A DNA stretch of 64,000 nt from positions 2,058,501 through 2,122,500 of the forward strand of contig CM072341.1 of assembly GCA_036874045.1 (NCBI GenBank), in the 5' to 3' direction. Source of the DNA: Cymodocea nodosa (taxonomy: Eukaryota; Streptophyta; Magnoliopsida; Alismatales; Cymodoceaceae). Made by a program: the position numbers and the translations under genes. Shown in pieces: positions 1 through 10,689 of the stretch; position 1 is the stretch's first letter; each line of letters begins with the position of its first letter. A model generated the notes under the pieces. That model ran no database searches and was not told where the DNA came from. It saw only the letters and a list, made by a program, of their open reading frames with translations.

Positions 1-67
1 TTAACTAAGTAAAAATAGAAGTAACAAATCCAAGTTTTTCTAGTGTAGTGCTGGGAAAATACAAATA
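1..67 (+). mobile_element. 3' end of an Athila-like LTR (rest lies upstream)
   Basis: The first 67 bases match the last bases of the Athila-like LTR that ends at 28722 (shared: AGAAGTAACAAATCCAAG, TTTTTCTAGTGT). The sequence then switches directly into an additional ORF. The homologous uninterrupted site in element B (35792-35796, minus strand) reads ATGCT at the same point, so ATGCT at 68-72 is probably one half of a 5-bp target duplication. No primer site follows, so this is either a solo LTR or a 3' LTR inserted in element A. The other flank is outside the window. Confidence 0.75.
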
Positions 68-96
68 ATGCTCATCTAATAAAATTCAAAAATTTG

Positions 97-912
97 ATGG
101 AAATAAAAGATCTTTTTGAGTATCAAGGCCTCATTCAATTCTTGCTAGTTAGAATGAAATGGAAGCAATACAAAGAGCTTATTGCAGCTTTTTATAGCAA
201 TCTGGTCAAGAATGAAAATATAATGAAAACTTAAATAAATAAATAGGAGCTAATATTGTCTCTTGAATTAATTTTTGAAGTTTTGGGATTAAAGAATAAA
301 GGTGTTGTTGTTACAAACAGATTTGACATGTTTAGACAACTGGAATGGAACATTTAGTCTTTATCAAAAATTCCAAATGTATATACTGAAATGAGATTAA
401 TGGAAAATCTGAATGCAGAGGCAAGGTTTATTGCAAATATATTGCATGCCAATTTATTTCAGAGAGTTGGACACAATATGGAAGTCAGTAGAAGTTGTTT
501 ATATGCAACTTATGGTCTGCTGAATAGAATTCAAATCAATTGATTTGATGTTTTTACATCTCAACTATAGCATATGAGTTCAAAGTTATTTTATGGTGAT
601 GCTGTATGTAGACTCCTTGCAAGCCAATTGAATTTATCCGACTAGCCCTCTGAAACTAAAGGCATGAGAGCTTTTAGTGTAAATGATTTGCAAAAATTCC
701 AGGCTATGCATCAACCTTAATGACAACAACAACAACCTAATTGTATAGACCACATACAACAACAACAACCAAGTTATTCAATTCAAGCAAAACAGCAACC
801 CTAGATACCTCCTGACCTAGATGATGTGCTTAACGACATCAGAAATGATATTAGGCATCTAGGAGATAAAATATGTACTACTATAAGTGATATACTTAGG
901 AGGAACAGATGA
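97..912 (+). pseudogene. Additional ORF (env-position) of copia element A, C-terminal part, degenerate
   Basis: One reading frame of 272 codons collinear with the aORF of element B (34949-37243). Core motifs visible: FYSNLVKN near the start, LELIFEVLGLKN, RFIANILHANLFQRVGH, SCLYATY, SKLFYGDAVCRL, then a Gln-rich stretch (QQQ/HIQQQQ) and a C-terminal helix ending SDILRR. About ten in-frame stops break it; several stand where B has CAA, CAG or TGG. The LG-LKN ... ILHA-L--R-GH ... SKLFYGD layout resembles the domain annotated as 'putative plant transposon protein' in plant retrotransposon additional ORFs (recognition by eye, not searched). Function of this ORF class is unknown. Its N-terminal half is missing upstream of the Athila LTR end. 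Confidence 0.7.
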
Positions 913-1431
913 CTATCTGTTTGCTAGTATCTGAATACAAAATGTAATGTTTGTATTCCTTGTTTGATTCATTGAACAATACATTTTTCTATAAATGTTT
1001 ACAATTCTTATTATTGTTTACAAAAAGTGTTATTGTAAATATATCTCTTACTATATATATATATATATATTCTGTGTAATTATCTTTTTGATTAATGACA
1101 AAAAGGGGGAGAAATGTTATAAAAAAATGATTATGATTTTAATTGCATATATTATAAAGGGAAATGATATTTAAGTGGTTATTGCAATCTGACAGATGAT
1201 AATGTAATCTGAAAGATATTTATATGATTATTATAATCTAAAAGATACTTACATAATTATTGACATCTAAAAGTTTTATTTTTGAGAGGTGAAATTTACG
1301 CAAACAATAGAAATAAGCTTAAGTGAACTTAAGTCAACAAACTTGTTTGTTGAATTAGAAGTTAACCCAACGAAGGTGCTTTGTTGAGTTAAATATATTT
1401 CATAATTGATTTAATATGGTTTTTTCATCAT

Positions 1432-1446
1432 AAAAAAGGGGGAGAT
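1432..1446 (+). promoter_or_regulatory. Polypurine tract of element A
   Basis: AAAAAAGGGGGAGAT directly abuts the LTR start TGTTGAG. This is the expected plus-strand primer for second-strand DNA synthesis, and the same motif precedes the 3' LTRs of B (34452-34466) and C (31547-31560) on the minus strand. Confidence 0.9.
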
Positions 1447-4400
1447 TGTTGAGTATTTTGTTTTGATGATGTGTGCTGAATGAAAATAATCATATTTGCT
1501 CAATTACTATTGCTTGTGAAAAGAAATTAAAATCATCAATTAATACAGAAAAAGCTTACTAATATAAATACTTGTCTGTATTAGATCTGAGATTATACTA
1601 AGTTAATAATTAGTCATTTTGTTGCATTAATTTCTCATTTAACTAAACGTTAAGTTAACGTGTATTTTTTTATTGAAAAACATGATATATTTTAAAGTTA
1701 TATTTTTTATATCATGTACAGTGCACATTTAGACAACTCGTTAAGTTAGAGTTTTATTTGTATAGAAGTCACGTGAGAACTCGTTAAGTTAAAGGCTTAA
1801 AGGTTAAAATAGGTCATGTGAGAACTCGTTGAGTTAGTGAATAAAAGAAGAGACGAACTCGTTAAGTTAGTGATGTACACGTGATGAAATTATAAGTTAC
1901 AAATGTTATATTGTATCACGTGAGGTGCACATGTTTAACTCGTTAAGATAACATAACTAAACGCGTTGAGTTGCTATATTGAACACTAACGCAACACGTT
2001 AGGTTAGCATTATAAAACTTAAGTTGTTATTTTTTGTAGGATCGTATGGCTACACAAGAGGGGGGTGAATTGTGTATTTTTAATATTTTCTGAAATATAA
2101 TTGAAACTTTAAGACTCAAAAACAAGTCGAGACATTGTTTTCATAAAATCATTTTTATTCAAGGTTTCAATACAATATACAATTCAATTCTCCTTAGAAA
2201 TTGTAGATGCAATTATATTTCGATACCATGTATCATCTAAACAATTTCATAACTACAAACAGAGAAAACTAATTTGCGGAATTTAAAACTTTTCTCCCTG
2301 TTTAAGATCTTTCTTCTTCTTCATCAATTCTTCAGTGACGAATATCTTGTCTTTTCATGCTTCACTGAATTTGCTTTCTTCTGATACTTCAAATCTTTAG
2401 TAACGAAAATTTTACCTTTTTATGCTTCACTGAACTTTCTTCCACTTGAGAGATTTTTCCCGAAGAGGTGTTTTTGATCCTTGAAAAAGATTTTTCTTTT
2501 GGTGTGCAGGGATGGTTTGATCCTTGAAAAGATTTTTCTTTTTGTGTGCAAGGATAAATTGATCAACGAGAATTCTATGCCTTTTATACTGTATCTTCAT
2601 TTCATGCATATCCTTCATGTTTAACCACTACCAATTTTCCACTTCTCCACGTCTTTTCTTTTTCCTTCATCGAAACACACACGTTCTAACCCACGTTTAT
2701 ATTTCGAATTTTCTTTAATCATCAGTCTTGGATCTCTGAAAAATTTCCTACAAAATAACCTTTCTCGTCCAAAAGTTTTTCATCAGTGTAATAAGAAGTC
2801 GTTACTTTAATGTTAACTAAACAAGTAACACAAGTATATATATAACTTAATGTTTCTAACTTAACGAGTTCCTCATGTGCCATTTCACGTGACAAGTACT
2901 GTAGCTAATTCAACGAACTAAGTCTGTAGTGTTATGCTATCTCAACGAACCATCTCCATTGTGTTATGATAACTCAACGAACCATTTCCGTTGTGTTATG
3001 ATAACTCAACGAACCATTAATAAACAAATGTTTTTATAATAAGAATTTTACCACGTGCAAAAAATAACAACTTAAGTTTATAACGCTAACCTAACGCGTT
3101 GCCTTAGTGTTCAATATAGCAACTCAACGCGTTTAGTTATGTTAACTTAACGAGTTAAACATGTGTACCTCACGTGATACAATACAACATTCGTAATTTA
3201 TAATTTCACCACGTGTATAACGCTAATTTAACGAGTTCGTCTCTTCTTTTACTCACTAACTTAACGAGTTATCACGTGACCTATTTTAACCTTTAAGCCT
3301 CTAACTTAACGAGTTCTCACGTGACCTCTATACAAACAAAACTCTAACTTAACAAGTTGTCTAAACGTGCACTGTTCATGATACAGAAGATATAACATTA
3401 AAACATATCATGTTTTTCAATAAAAACACACGTTAACTTAACGTTTAGCAAAATGAGAAATTAATGCAACGAAATGACTAGTTATTAACTTCAGATCCAA
3501 TACAGACAAGTATTTATATCAGTAAGCTTTTTCTGTATTAATTGATGATTTTAATTTCTTTTCACAAGCAATAGTAATTGAGGAAATATAATTATTTTCA
3601 TTCAGCACACATCATCAAAACAAAAATACTCAACATTTTTGCACGTGGTAAAATTCTTATTATAAAAAACATTTGTTTATTACTGGTTCATTGAGTTATC
3701 TGTAATACAACGGAGATGGTTTGTTGAGTTATCTGTAACACAACGGAGATAGTTCGTTGAGTTATCTGTAACACCACAGAGATAATTCGTTGAGTTAGCT
3801 AGAACACTTTTCACGTGAGTTGGCACATGAGAAACTCATTAAGTTAGAAACGTTAAGTTAATATCTACTTGTGTTACTCGTTTAGTTAACATTAAAGTAA
3901 CGACTTCTTATTACACTTGATGAAAATAGACGAGAAAGTTTATTTTGTAGGAAATTTTTCAGAGATTCAGGATTGATGGTTAAAGAAAAATTTGAAATGT
4001 AAATGTTGGTCAAAACGTGTGTATTTCGATGAAGGAAAAAGAAAAGACGTGAAGAAGTGGAAAACTGGTAGTGATTAAATGTGGAGGATATACATGAAAT
4101 GAAAATACAATATAAAAGGCATAGAATTCTTGTTGATCAGTTATCCCTGTACATCAAACAAAAAATCTTTTCAGGGATCAAAAACACCTCTTCGGGGAAA
4201 AGCTCTTAGGTGGAAGAAAATTCAGTGAAGCAGAAAAAAGGTCAGATTTATGTCACTGAAGATCTGAAGTATCAAGAGAAAGCAAATTCGGTGAAACATA
4301 AAAAGACAAAATATTTGTCATTGAAGAATTGCTGAAAAAGAAAAAGAAGAAAGATCTCAAATAGGAAGAAATGTTTTAAATTCTACAAATTAGTTTTCTC

Positions 4401-4625
4401 TATTTGTAGTTATGAAATTGTATAAATGAAACATAGTATCGATATATAATTGCATCTACAATTTTTTAGGAGAATTGAATTGTATATTGTAATTGAAACC
4501 TTGAATAAAAATGATTTTATGAAAACAGTGTCTCGACTTGTTTTTAAGTTTTAAAGTTTCAATTATATTCGAAAATGTTGAAAAACACAATTCACCCCCC
4601 TCTTGTGTAGCCATACAATCCTACA
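1447..4625 (+). repeat. 3' LTR of copia element A, split by a nested LTR
   Basis: The LTR runs 1447-2034 and resumes at 3641-4625, about 1.57 kb without the insert. It starts TGTTGAG and ends CCTACA. The U3 half is packed with short motifs: CACGTGAGAACTCGTTAAG (around 1766), further CACGTG at about 1876 and 1914, and repeated AACTCGTTAAGTTAG. The second part has repeats of GTTGAGTTATCTGTAACACA. The end, with CCCCCCTCTTGTGTAGCC, is typical of this copia group. Flanking bases 4626-4630 (TCAAT) would be the target duplication, whose partner is off-window. Confidence 0.85.
2035..3635 (-). mobile_element. Solo LTR of the A/B copia family nested inside the LTR of A
   Basis: A full 1.6-kb LTR in reverse orientation: plus-strand ends TGTAGG and CTCAACA are the complements of the normal 3' and 5' ends. 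It is bounded by TTTTT at 2030-2034 and 3636-3640, a 5-bp target duplication, and the host LTR sequence is continuous across the insert. No internal domain or primer site is present, so the element was reduced to a solo LTR by LTR-LTR recombination. It matches the LTR at 32773-34451 closely. Confidence 0.88.
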
Positions 4626-4856
4626 TCAATAGAATACTTAAGGTAAGTCCATGGACTTTGTTTGTGGAGTTAACTATAACTTCACGAAGTAGTACGTGTT
4701 AGTAGTGAAAGATTGCATAGGAAATGACTCGATTACTTGCCAAAAATTTAGGGTTTATTTGAACTAAAACTTAGGATTTAGGGGCATTATTTGTAGAAAT
4801 CATTTAGTACTTAGAACAACAAAGATCAACCCTATTCCATTCCGTTCCGTAATACC
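4626..4856 (+). other. Spacer after element A
   Basis: AT-rich sequence without a gene. It contains short hairpin-type repeats (GTGGAGTTAACTATAACTTC around 4667) like those in the Athila LTRs and at 10088-10345. Probably non-coding retroelement interior upstream of the ORF at 4857. Confidence 0.4.
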
Positions 4857-5455
4857 ATGAAGGCTAAGATAATGCAAAACTTATGGGATTCGACTGACAC
4901 TACAAGATTCCTTAGAAAATTAGAAGAATGGCATTCAAGGCAAAAAATCAGAAATACAACTAGAGAAAAAGAGCTAGAAAAGGTAGAGGCTGACATTTTT
5001 CATTTTATGAGGGTATTAGTAGATTTAAATGTCATAATACCTGCGATAATGGAAACTAGAATAAGAGTGGCAACAAAGACTACTATTAATAGGGAGAAAA
5101 ATATCAAACCTAATAATGAAGTTGCCCTAGAACTCATTTGGAGAAAGTCAAGACTATGGTTCATATGAAGTATAGTTGCACATGCAAGGATTCAACAAGA
5201 GAGAGAACAAACTGTTGTGTCTACAGAAGTAGAGCAACAAGCAGGACCTTTAGTTCGACCACCCCAACCAATAGAAAGGGTAGTATTCATGAGCCCAACC
5301 TTTGAAGAAGAATTAAAGGAATTTGAAGAATTAGTCCAATTTAGAAGAAGTCAAGGAAACTCAAAAGATATGGTAGTAGCAAAAGCACACTTTTTGTTTG
5401 ATGCACTTTAGAAAAGACGGGCTAAAGAAAAGTTGAAAGCTTAGTATCAAATTAA
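4857..5455 (+). pseudogene. Charged helical ORF fragment, probably the N-terminal half of a retroelement additional ORF
   Basis: A 103-codon ORF (4857-5168) continues in a neighbouring frame at about 5169-5455, one stretch being open at 5217-5411. The protein is highly charged and helix-rich (REKELEKVEADIFHF; EEELKEFEELVQFRR) and has no motif I can name. It stops abruptly near 5460, where minus-strand Athila sequence begins. The plus-strand aORF at 8504-9628 begins exactly on the far side of that Athila block, so the two pieces are likely halves of one ORF separated by the insertion. This is inference from order and orientation only. Confidence 0.45.
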
Positions 5456-5484
5456 AATTAAACAACACTAGGAAGTAGTTGTTT

Positions 5485-6316
5485 GATCATTTTTAGATTC
5501 AGATTTTTCTTCATTGATTTCTAAATTTTCAGACATTACATTTTCATTATCATTTTAGATTTTGTTCTTATCCACCTTCATATTACTTTCTTTTTGAATT
5601 CTTGGTGGTATATCAGTTTCAGATCTTAATGTTATACATACATCTTCCAGATTTTCATTACTTTTGTGATGTTCTTGTATTTCATTTTCGTGATTATGAT
5701 CTTCAACTATTATTAGTTTTAAATTGCATTCTTTAAATTCTATTGCATTGGTATTTTCTTTTATCTATTTATCTTGCAAATTATGCAATTCTGTAACATT
5801 AAAGTTTTTATTTATGTTTTCTTGTTGCATAACTTGTAATTTCTTTGTAAATTCATCCAATACTTTTAATTTTCTTTCTAGATCATCTAATCTCATTGCA
5901 TTCAATTTTTGATCGATTTTCATTATGATTTTTTCAGTTTCGTAAATGATATCAATTTTAGGTTCTAAATATGCTTCCTTATAGTTTAATTGGTAGACTT
6001 CTTGTTGCTGACACATATATTGTTCCAGTTTGTCCATGTTTTGCTCTAAGCTACGCTCCAGTCTGTCATACCTATCCCAAACTTCCTTGTCTCTCAACAT
6101 ATTACACATTCTAAGCTGACCATCAGGTGGGTAAACTATAGGATTTTCATACTCAACTCTATTATATTGAATATAATTCATTTGTTGTTCATGTGATCTA
6201 ACCATCTACAATCGTCTCAGTATCAAACAATCAGAGATGTCATGACCTTCCAAATTGCAGAATTCACATATGCTAACTACAAGTTTCAGAAATCTTGGAG
6301 CATAAGCATATGTCAT
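5485..6316 (-). pseudogene. Athila-like gag C-terminal region (zinc knuckle and coiled coil)
   Basis: The frame from the ATG at 6316 has a stop at 6206-6208, then an open stretch of 146 codons (6205-5765), then continues in frame through further stops to about 5485. Near the N-terminus CEFCNLEGHDISDC fits a CX2CX4HX4C zinc knuckle. It is followed by VRSHEQQMNY, a long charged coiled-coil-like region (DRLERSLEQNMDKLEQYM; KLNAMRLDDLERKLKVLDEF) and a TLRSETDIPPRIQ segment resembling the TLRSG motif near the end of Athila gag. The knuckle begins only about 25 codons after the first ATG, so a capsid domain is missing. The same arrangement occurs at 28857-29036. Confidence 0.6.
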
Positions 6317-6400
6317 ATTCTCAATTATAGAATAAAACACACAACACTCCTCTTACTATTAAAATAAAACAGCACTCACAGTTGCTTAGCTTCTCAATCC

Positions 6401-6540
6401 CCAGCAACGACGCTAGAAAACTTGTTTGTTGTGAAAAGTTAAATCAGAAACTAGTCCTTAGCAACGGCACCAAAAAACTTGTTTGTTGTGAAAAGTTAAA
6501 TCAGAAACTAGTCCCAAACAACGGCGCCAGAAAACTTGTT
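6401..6540 (-). repeat. Triplicated primer-binding-site region
   Basis: Two full units of about 57 bp and a partial third lie in tandem. Each holds a primer-site variant followed by ACTAGTTTCTGATTTAAC and CTTTTCACAACAAACAAG (minus strand). The variant next to the LTR is TGGCGCCGTTGTTTGGGA, the middle one TGGTGCCGTTGCTAAGGA, the distal one AGCGTCGTTGCTGGGGA. None is a perfect match along its whole length: the proximal copy keeps the 5' half, the distal copy keeps more of the 3' half. Other LTRs here (28722) have a single site. Confidence 0.75.
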
Positions 6541-8493
6541 TGGGTTTTGTTAACTTCTGTAACTTGTTTATATTATTAATTCCTTTTAGAAGTAAACAAA
6601 CAACCTTTCATAGAAATTAGATATTAATTCTAATTTGTATTTTTAACTACAAGTGCACAATGTATATTGTATTTTTGTGCAAGTGCAGGTCAATCCCATA
6701 AAGATTGAGTAAGAATTATGTACTGTTCTGATTTTTATATTGAAGTATAAATGTGTTCAGTAAGCACTTCGTTGAGTTACAATTAACACAACGAACCTAG
6801 TTCGTGGAGTTATGGCTAACTCAACGGACTAACCTCGTAGACTTAAGTTAACTCCACAAGCCTATTTTTTCCAATTGAATATTGTTAATTATAGAGGAAT
6901 TCGACCAACCATTGGGCGGTTCCACAGATTGTAAATAACATCAATTAAGCTCTTTAATGTTAGTTAGTATTAGATTTATCATTAAGCAACACTAACAGTC
7001 AGATATTTCAAACATTAACCATTAAAATATTTAAGTATTTGGAATGAATCAATTTCAGTAAACTATAAAACTATTTTCTATTTTCTAAATCAAACAAACA
7101 TAAAACATTCACAATACTAACAATGATACCATTAATCATGATACAAAACAAATAATACAACACTTTAATACTAAACGTAAACATAGATAATTTGTTGTTT
7201 TTGGTATTTTTGTTTTGATATATTCTTGAAGATGAATGAAAGGTGAAATGTAAAAATCTCTATCGACAGTAAATGATTCTGTCACTACATGCGACGTGAT
7301 TACACCACTAAAAACTTAATCACTTACAATCTTGCCTCCTCTCCCTATAAAATCGTGAGTCCAAAATTACAAGATGATCTCCTCTTCAGCATACTAGCAT
7401 CAACCCGAAACCAAGGCTAGAAGCTTTACAATCTCCTACGATATGAGTCGGTGCTCGGTGAAAATGGCTTCCCTTCTCGCAACGCGATCACTCCTCACAG
7501 TAGTTGTCAGGCACCGTGTTTGGCTCGAAATCGACCCAACATCAGGAAAGTATTCTCACGGACCTCCAATGGTTGGTGATTTTGGTGGTGGTATAGAGCT
7601 TCAAGGAACTTCCGACGCTACCTACAGTTAGCGTGGTTCTCCACTACTACTCACACAATTTTTCTTCATCTTTTATATTTGTTATAGTAGTAACTACTCC
7701 TGCTTAGATGATCGGTTGGATTTCCTTCATTCATATTAGCGATGGTGATTTCTTCTTCATTCCACGAGTGAGTTCCTACGTGATACGTGCAATAGTGGTT
7801 TTCCTTCGAATGTCCTATTTCTGTAACTGCTATAGTGGCATATTAGAAAATATATGGTCCGTGGAGTTATAGATAACTCAACAGACTTACTTCGTTGATT
7901 TAACTATAAAACATGTGCAATAAAGAAATAAGCTGCTAGCATAACGCATTACCTTAGTGTGTATTCATATAACTCAATGCGTATAGTTATGCTAACTTAA
8001 CAAGTTATACATGTGCAACTCACGTGATATACTAAAGCATTTAAATTCAACACGTGCATAATTCTAACTTAACAAGTTCAGATATTTCGGAAACTTGCAA
8101 ACCTAACTATCTGATGCTCAGATGCATTTTGGATAGTTAACAAATAACTTACCGAACATTCACTTAAGTCATGCATTGATGTTTCAACACGTGTACTCTA
8201 GAAAATAATAAAATATTCTTTAAGGATTTAAAACATAACTGTCCGATACATGTAATATAACTCTCCAAAATAACAGAAAATTTGGATACTTAAGAATTAA
8301 AAACCTACAACTTACCGATAGTTCAGAAATGTACTAAATTAACATTAATTCCCTGAAATTATGCAGATTCTTTCATTAAAGCATATTACAATGCAATTAT
8401 AACATAATGGCTTAATTCTTATATGATAAGCTAAATATTATGCAATTAACCATCATTTAACCGTTAATATTATGCACTTTTTCATTCTAAACA
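6537..8493 (-). repeat. Athila-like LTR L1
   Basis: The minus-strand LTR runs from TGTTTAGAATG (8493) to CCCAAACA (6537), 1957 bp. Its 5' part (8490-8030) matches the LTRs at 12390, 26532 and 55848 and also the interior of copia C at 43765-44290. Its middle (about 7905-8060) matches the copia A/B LTR block with CACGTG and TTAACAAGTT/TTAACGAGTT motifs. Around 6770-6870 are hairpin repeats (GTTGAGTTACAATTAACACA). Confidence 0.85.
7443..7631 (+). other. Antisense ORF conserved in Athila-like LTRs (copy in L1)
   Basis: A 62-codon ORF on the strand opposite to its LTR. It begins MSRCSVKMASLLATRSLL and shares the frame and start with ORFs in the three other Athila LTRs (13728-13916, 27367-27801, 54473-54901). 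No known domain. It may simply be chance open sequence kept by recent common ancestry; see findings. Confidence 0.35.
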
Positions 8494-8503
8494 AACAGTA
8501 ATA

Positions 8504-9628
8504 ATGGAGATTGGTTGTGAGGAGGAAGAAAAAAGAGAAGAAGCTGAACAAGAAGAAAAGAATTCAATAGATTCCATTGAAGAGTATAAAACTCTTTAGT
8601 AGTTGCATAAAGAATTACAAGATAAAAGAGTGGAAAGTTCTGTAAGCTCTCTACCACTAATAAAAACTGAAATGCAGGAATCTTTAGATTATTTTCAGCA
8701 ATCACAACAACAAGTTCAGCAATTTGAAGAAGAAATTCAAGAACAAACCCTTGAAGAGCAACAAATTCAACTTCCTAATCCGACTCAAGCAACAATTCTA
8801 AATGAAGTTTGTTTTTGGAGTTAGGAAGCATACAATAAGTATCAAGAAATAAAGGGGTATGATATCATTTACAGTAGGCTAGTAAATTAGACTAGAATGG
8901 ATGATATTAGAGAATTATTTGAATTCCAAGGCCTACTGGAATTTATTTCAAAAACTAAAGGGCATGTAATTTATGAAAACATAGTGCCTAGTTTTTATGC
9001 AAATCTAAGAGAAGAAGAAGGAACATTAATTTCTAGTGTGGAGCAAGTTAATATTCAGATAACACTCAATCTTCTCCACAACTTATTTGGATTAAGGAAT
9101 GAAGGGTTTGAAATTCTAGAAGAAACAACTATAGTAGAGTGGACTAAACAGGAAATAAAACAGTACATAGCCAATGACCCTTGTGTGCCATTACTTAACA
9201 GAATGAAGTACTTAAATGGAAAGGCACACATGGTGGCAACTATACTAGTGAAGACTGTTTATCAAAGACAATGCTACAACATTGAATTAAGTCAATTTGT
9301 CAAATGGGCCCACATATGTAGTTGTCAATAGAATTCAAGTAAATTGGTCAAAAGTAATAATCTCCAAGCTATAAAGAAGAAATTATTTTATAGAGATTTA
9401 ATTCTACTGCTGATGGTGGAAGGAATAGATTTCACAAAATAGACATCAAAAAGGATGAGATCCAAGGCCATTCTAATGAAGGAATATAGAAATTATGTTT
9501 TTGCTACTACTGCTGATATTTTTGAACCTTCTGGAGACTTTACAAGAGCTGTAGAATGGATAAATCAATTGGAACATCAATTAGAAAAGCTCTAGAAGGA
9601 AGTAGATGAATTAATGAAGAAAGATTAA
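8504..9628 (+). pseudogene. Additional ORF, central and C-terminal part, degenerate
   Basis: Starts in frame at the ATG at 8504, passes stops around 8599 and 8822, and continues in the same frame to 9331. A frameshift near 9300 carries the homology on (VVVNRIQVNWSKVI), ending at the TAA at 9626-9628. A Glu/Lys-rich start and a Gln-rich stretch (QQSQQQVQQFEEE) precede the core: MDDIRELFEFQGLLEFI, FYANLREE, LLHNLFGLRNEG, LNGKAHMVATILVKT. These align with the aORFs of A, B and C. The C-terminus is coiled-coil-like (VEWINQLEHQLEKL). It directly follows the 5' end of the Athila LTR at 8493, so the Athila insertion probably split this ORF from 4857-5455. Confidence 0.65.
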
Positions 9629-10689
9629 ATGTATTATTCATCTACTTGTAATGCAAAATATCTGATTGAATGTAATGTAAACAATATAAATATATATATA
9701 TAATATATAAATGTTTGAAAATCAATATGCTTTTGAATTTGTATATTTGTGAATGAATGATTTAATTTAGAACTGTATTAAAGATAAATTTTGTATATAT
9801 ATTTGTTTAAAGCTTTGCAAGACAAGTTTTTAAAATTTTATAAATGACGTGGTTAAATGCATGATGATTTGATAATGTCTGAATATATCTACATAATAAA
9901 AAGTAAAATCTATTTTCTATATAATAGGAAATAAACTATGAGTTAAATATACACATAATGTTTAGATTTAATGAATTTAAATTGGAACATTGCATTAATT
10001 CTATGTATTTAAATATATTTAAGTTGATAATATGTAGGAAAAGAAAAGTAGAAGTTAATATGAGAAGTAAGTTTCTTAGGAAAATTTGCTAACTGTGAAA
10101 TCAACGAAGTTAGTTCGTGGAGTTAACCTTAACTCCACGAAGGTAGTAAAAAAATACAGTCACTCCATTGAGTTAACTATAACTTAACAAAGTTAGTCTG
10201 TGAAGTTAGCAAATAGAAGCCTAAAACTAGTCCGTTGAGTTAGCTGTAACTCAACGAGGTTAGTTCATTAAGTTAGGAATAGTAATTGAGGTCACTCTGT
10301 TGAGTTACCTATAACTCAACAAAGTTAGTCTGTGGAGTTAGCTGAACGGTTATTCTTTTCTTCATGAATAAGACTTTGTGGGTTTAGCAATTACTAAAAT
10401 TTAAAAATTAGAAGTGGAACACGTATCCATAAAAATAGGAACCATACTATATGTTACAAGATACGTTCTTGCAACAAGATTCATTTGCCTTATAGACGTG
10501 CATTATAAATACAAAACAGAATGTTATTTACTAGTTACCTGCAATTGAGAAGAGAAAAGAGAACTTGTTGGAGGAACTAGAAGGAGAAGCAATTGATTCA
10601 ACTTCATCCATCAATAACTATTTATTTAGAGCAAAGCTTTAGACTGATATGTAATTAATTTTCTACAATTTACTATATGTTAAGAGTTT
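9629..10689 (+). other. Non-coding spacer between aORF remnant and Athila gag
   Basis: AT-rich, no gene. It contains a short AT microsatellite near 9690 and the hairpin array at 10088-10345. It ends just before a gag ATG at 10690, so its distal part is probably an Athila leader, but no LTR end or primer site could be recognised in it. Confidence 0.5.
10088..10345 (+). repeat. Array of short inverted repeats (GTTGAGTTA / TAACTCAAC type)
   Basis: Four to five imperfect hairpin units in about 260 bp, for example GTGGAGTTAACCTTAACTCC, GTTGAGTTAGCTGTAACTCA and GTTGAGTTACCTATAACTCA, each followed by AAGTTAGT or AGGTTAGT. Similar units occur in the Athila LTRs (14505-14590, 28360-28460, 53815-53920) and in the copia A/B LTRs (3700-3800). 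Confidence 0.7.

Larger units (their letters stand above)
68..4625 (+). mobile_element. SIRE-like Ty1/copia element A, 3' part
   Basis: In order on the plus strand: C-terminal part of an additional ORF (97-912), a spacer with a (TA)n tract at 1052-1071, a polypurine tract (1432-1446) and a 3' LTR (1447-4625) interrupted by another LTR. gag-pol and the 5' LTR are not in the window. The order aORF, PPT, LTR matches element B (34451-37243), and the LTRs of A and B are clearly the same family: start TGTTGAGTATTT, end ATCCTACA. Confidence 0.85.
5465..8493 (-). mobile_element. Athila-like element, 5' LTR plus gag remnant, truncated
   Basis: Minus-strand order: LTR (8493 to 6537), a triplicated primer-site region (6540 to 6401), then a gag-type ORF with a zinc knuckle (6316 to 5485). 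The opposite end, including capsid, pol and 3' LTR, is absent. The primer site TGGCGCCGTTG is characteristic of Athila/Tat-type Ty3/gypsy elements (tRNA-Asp-like). The element interrupts plus-strand aORF sequence (4857-5455 and 8504-9628). Confidence 0.75.
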
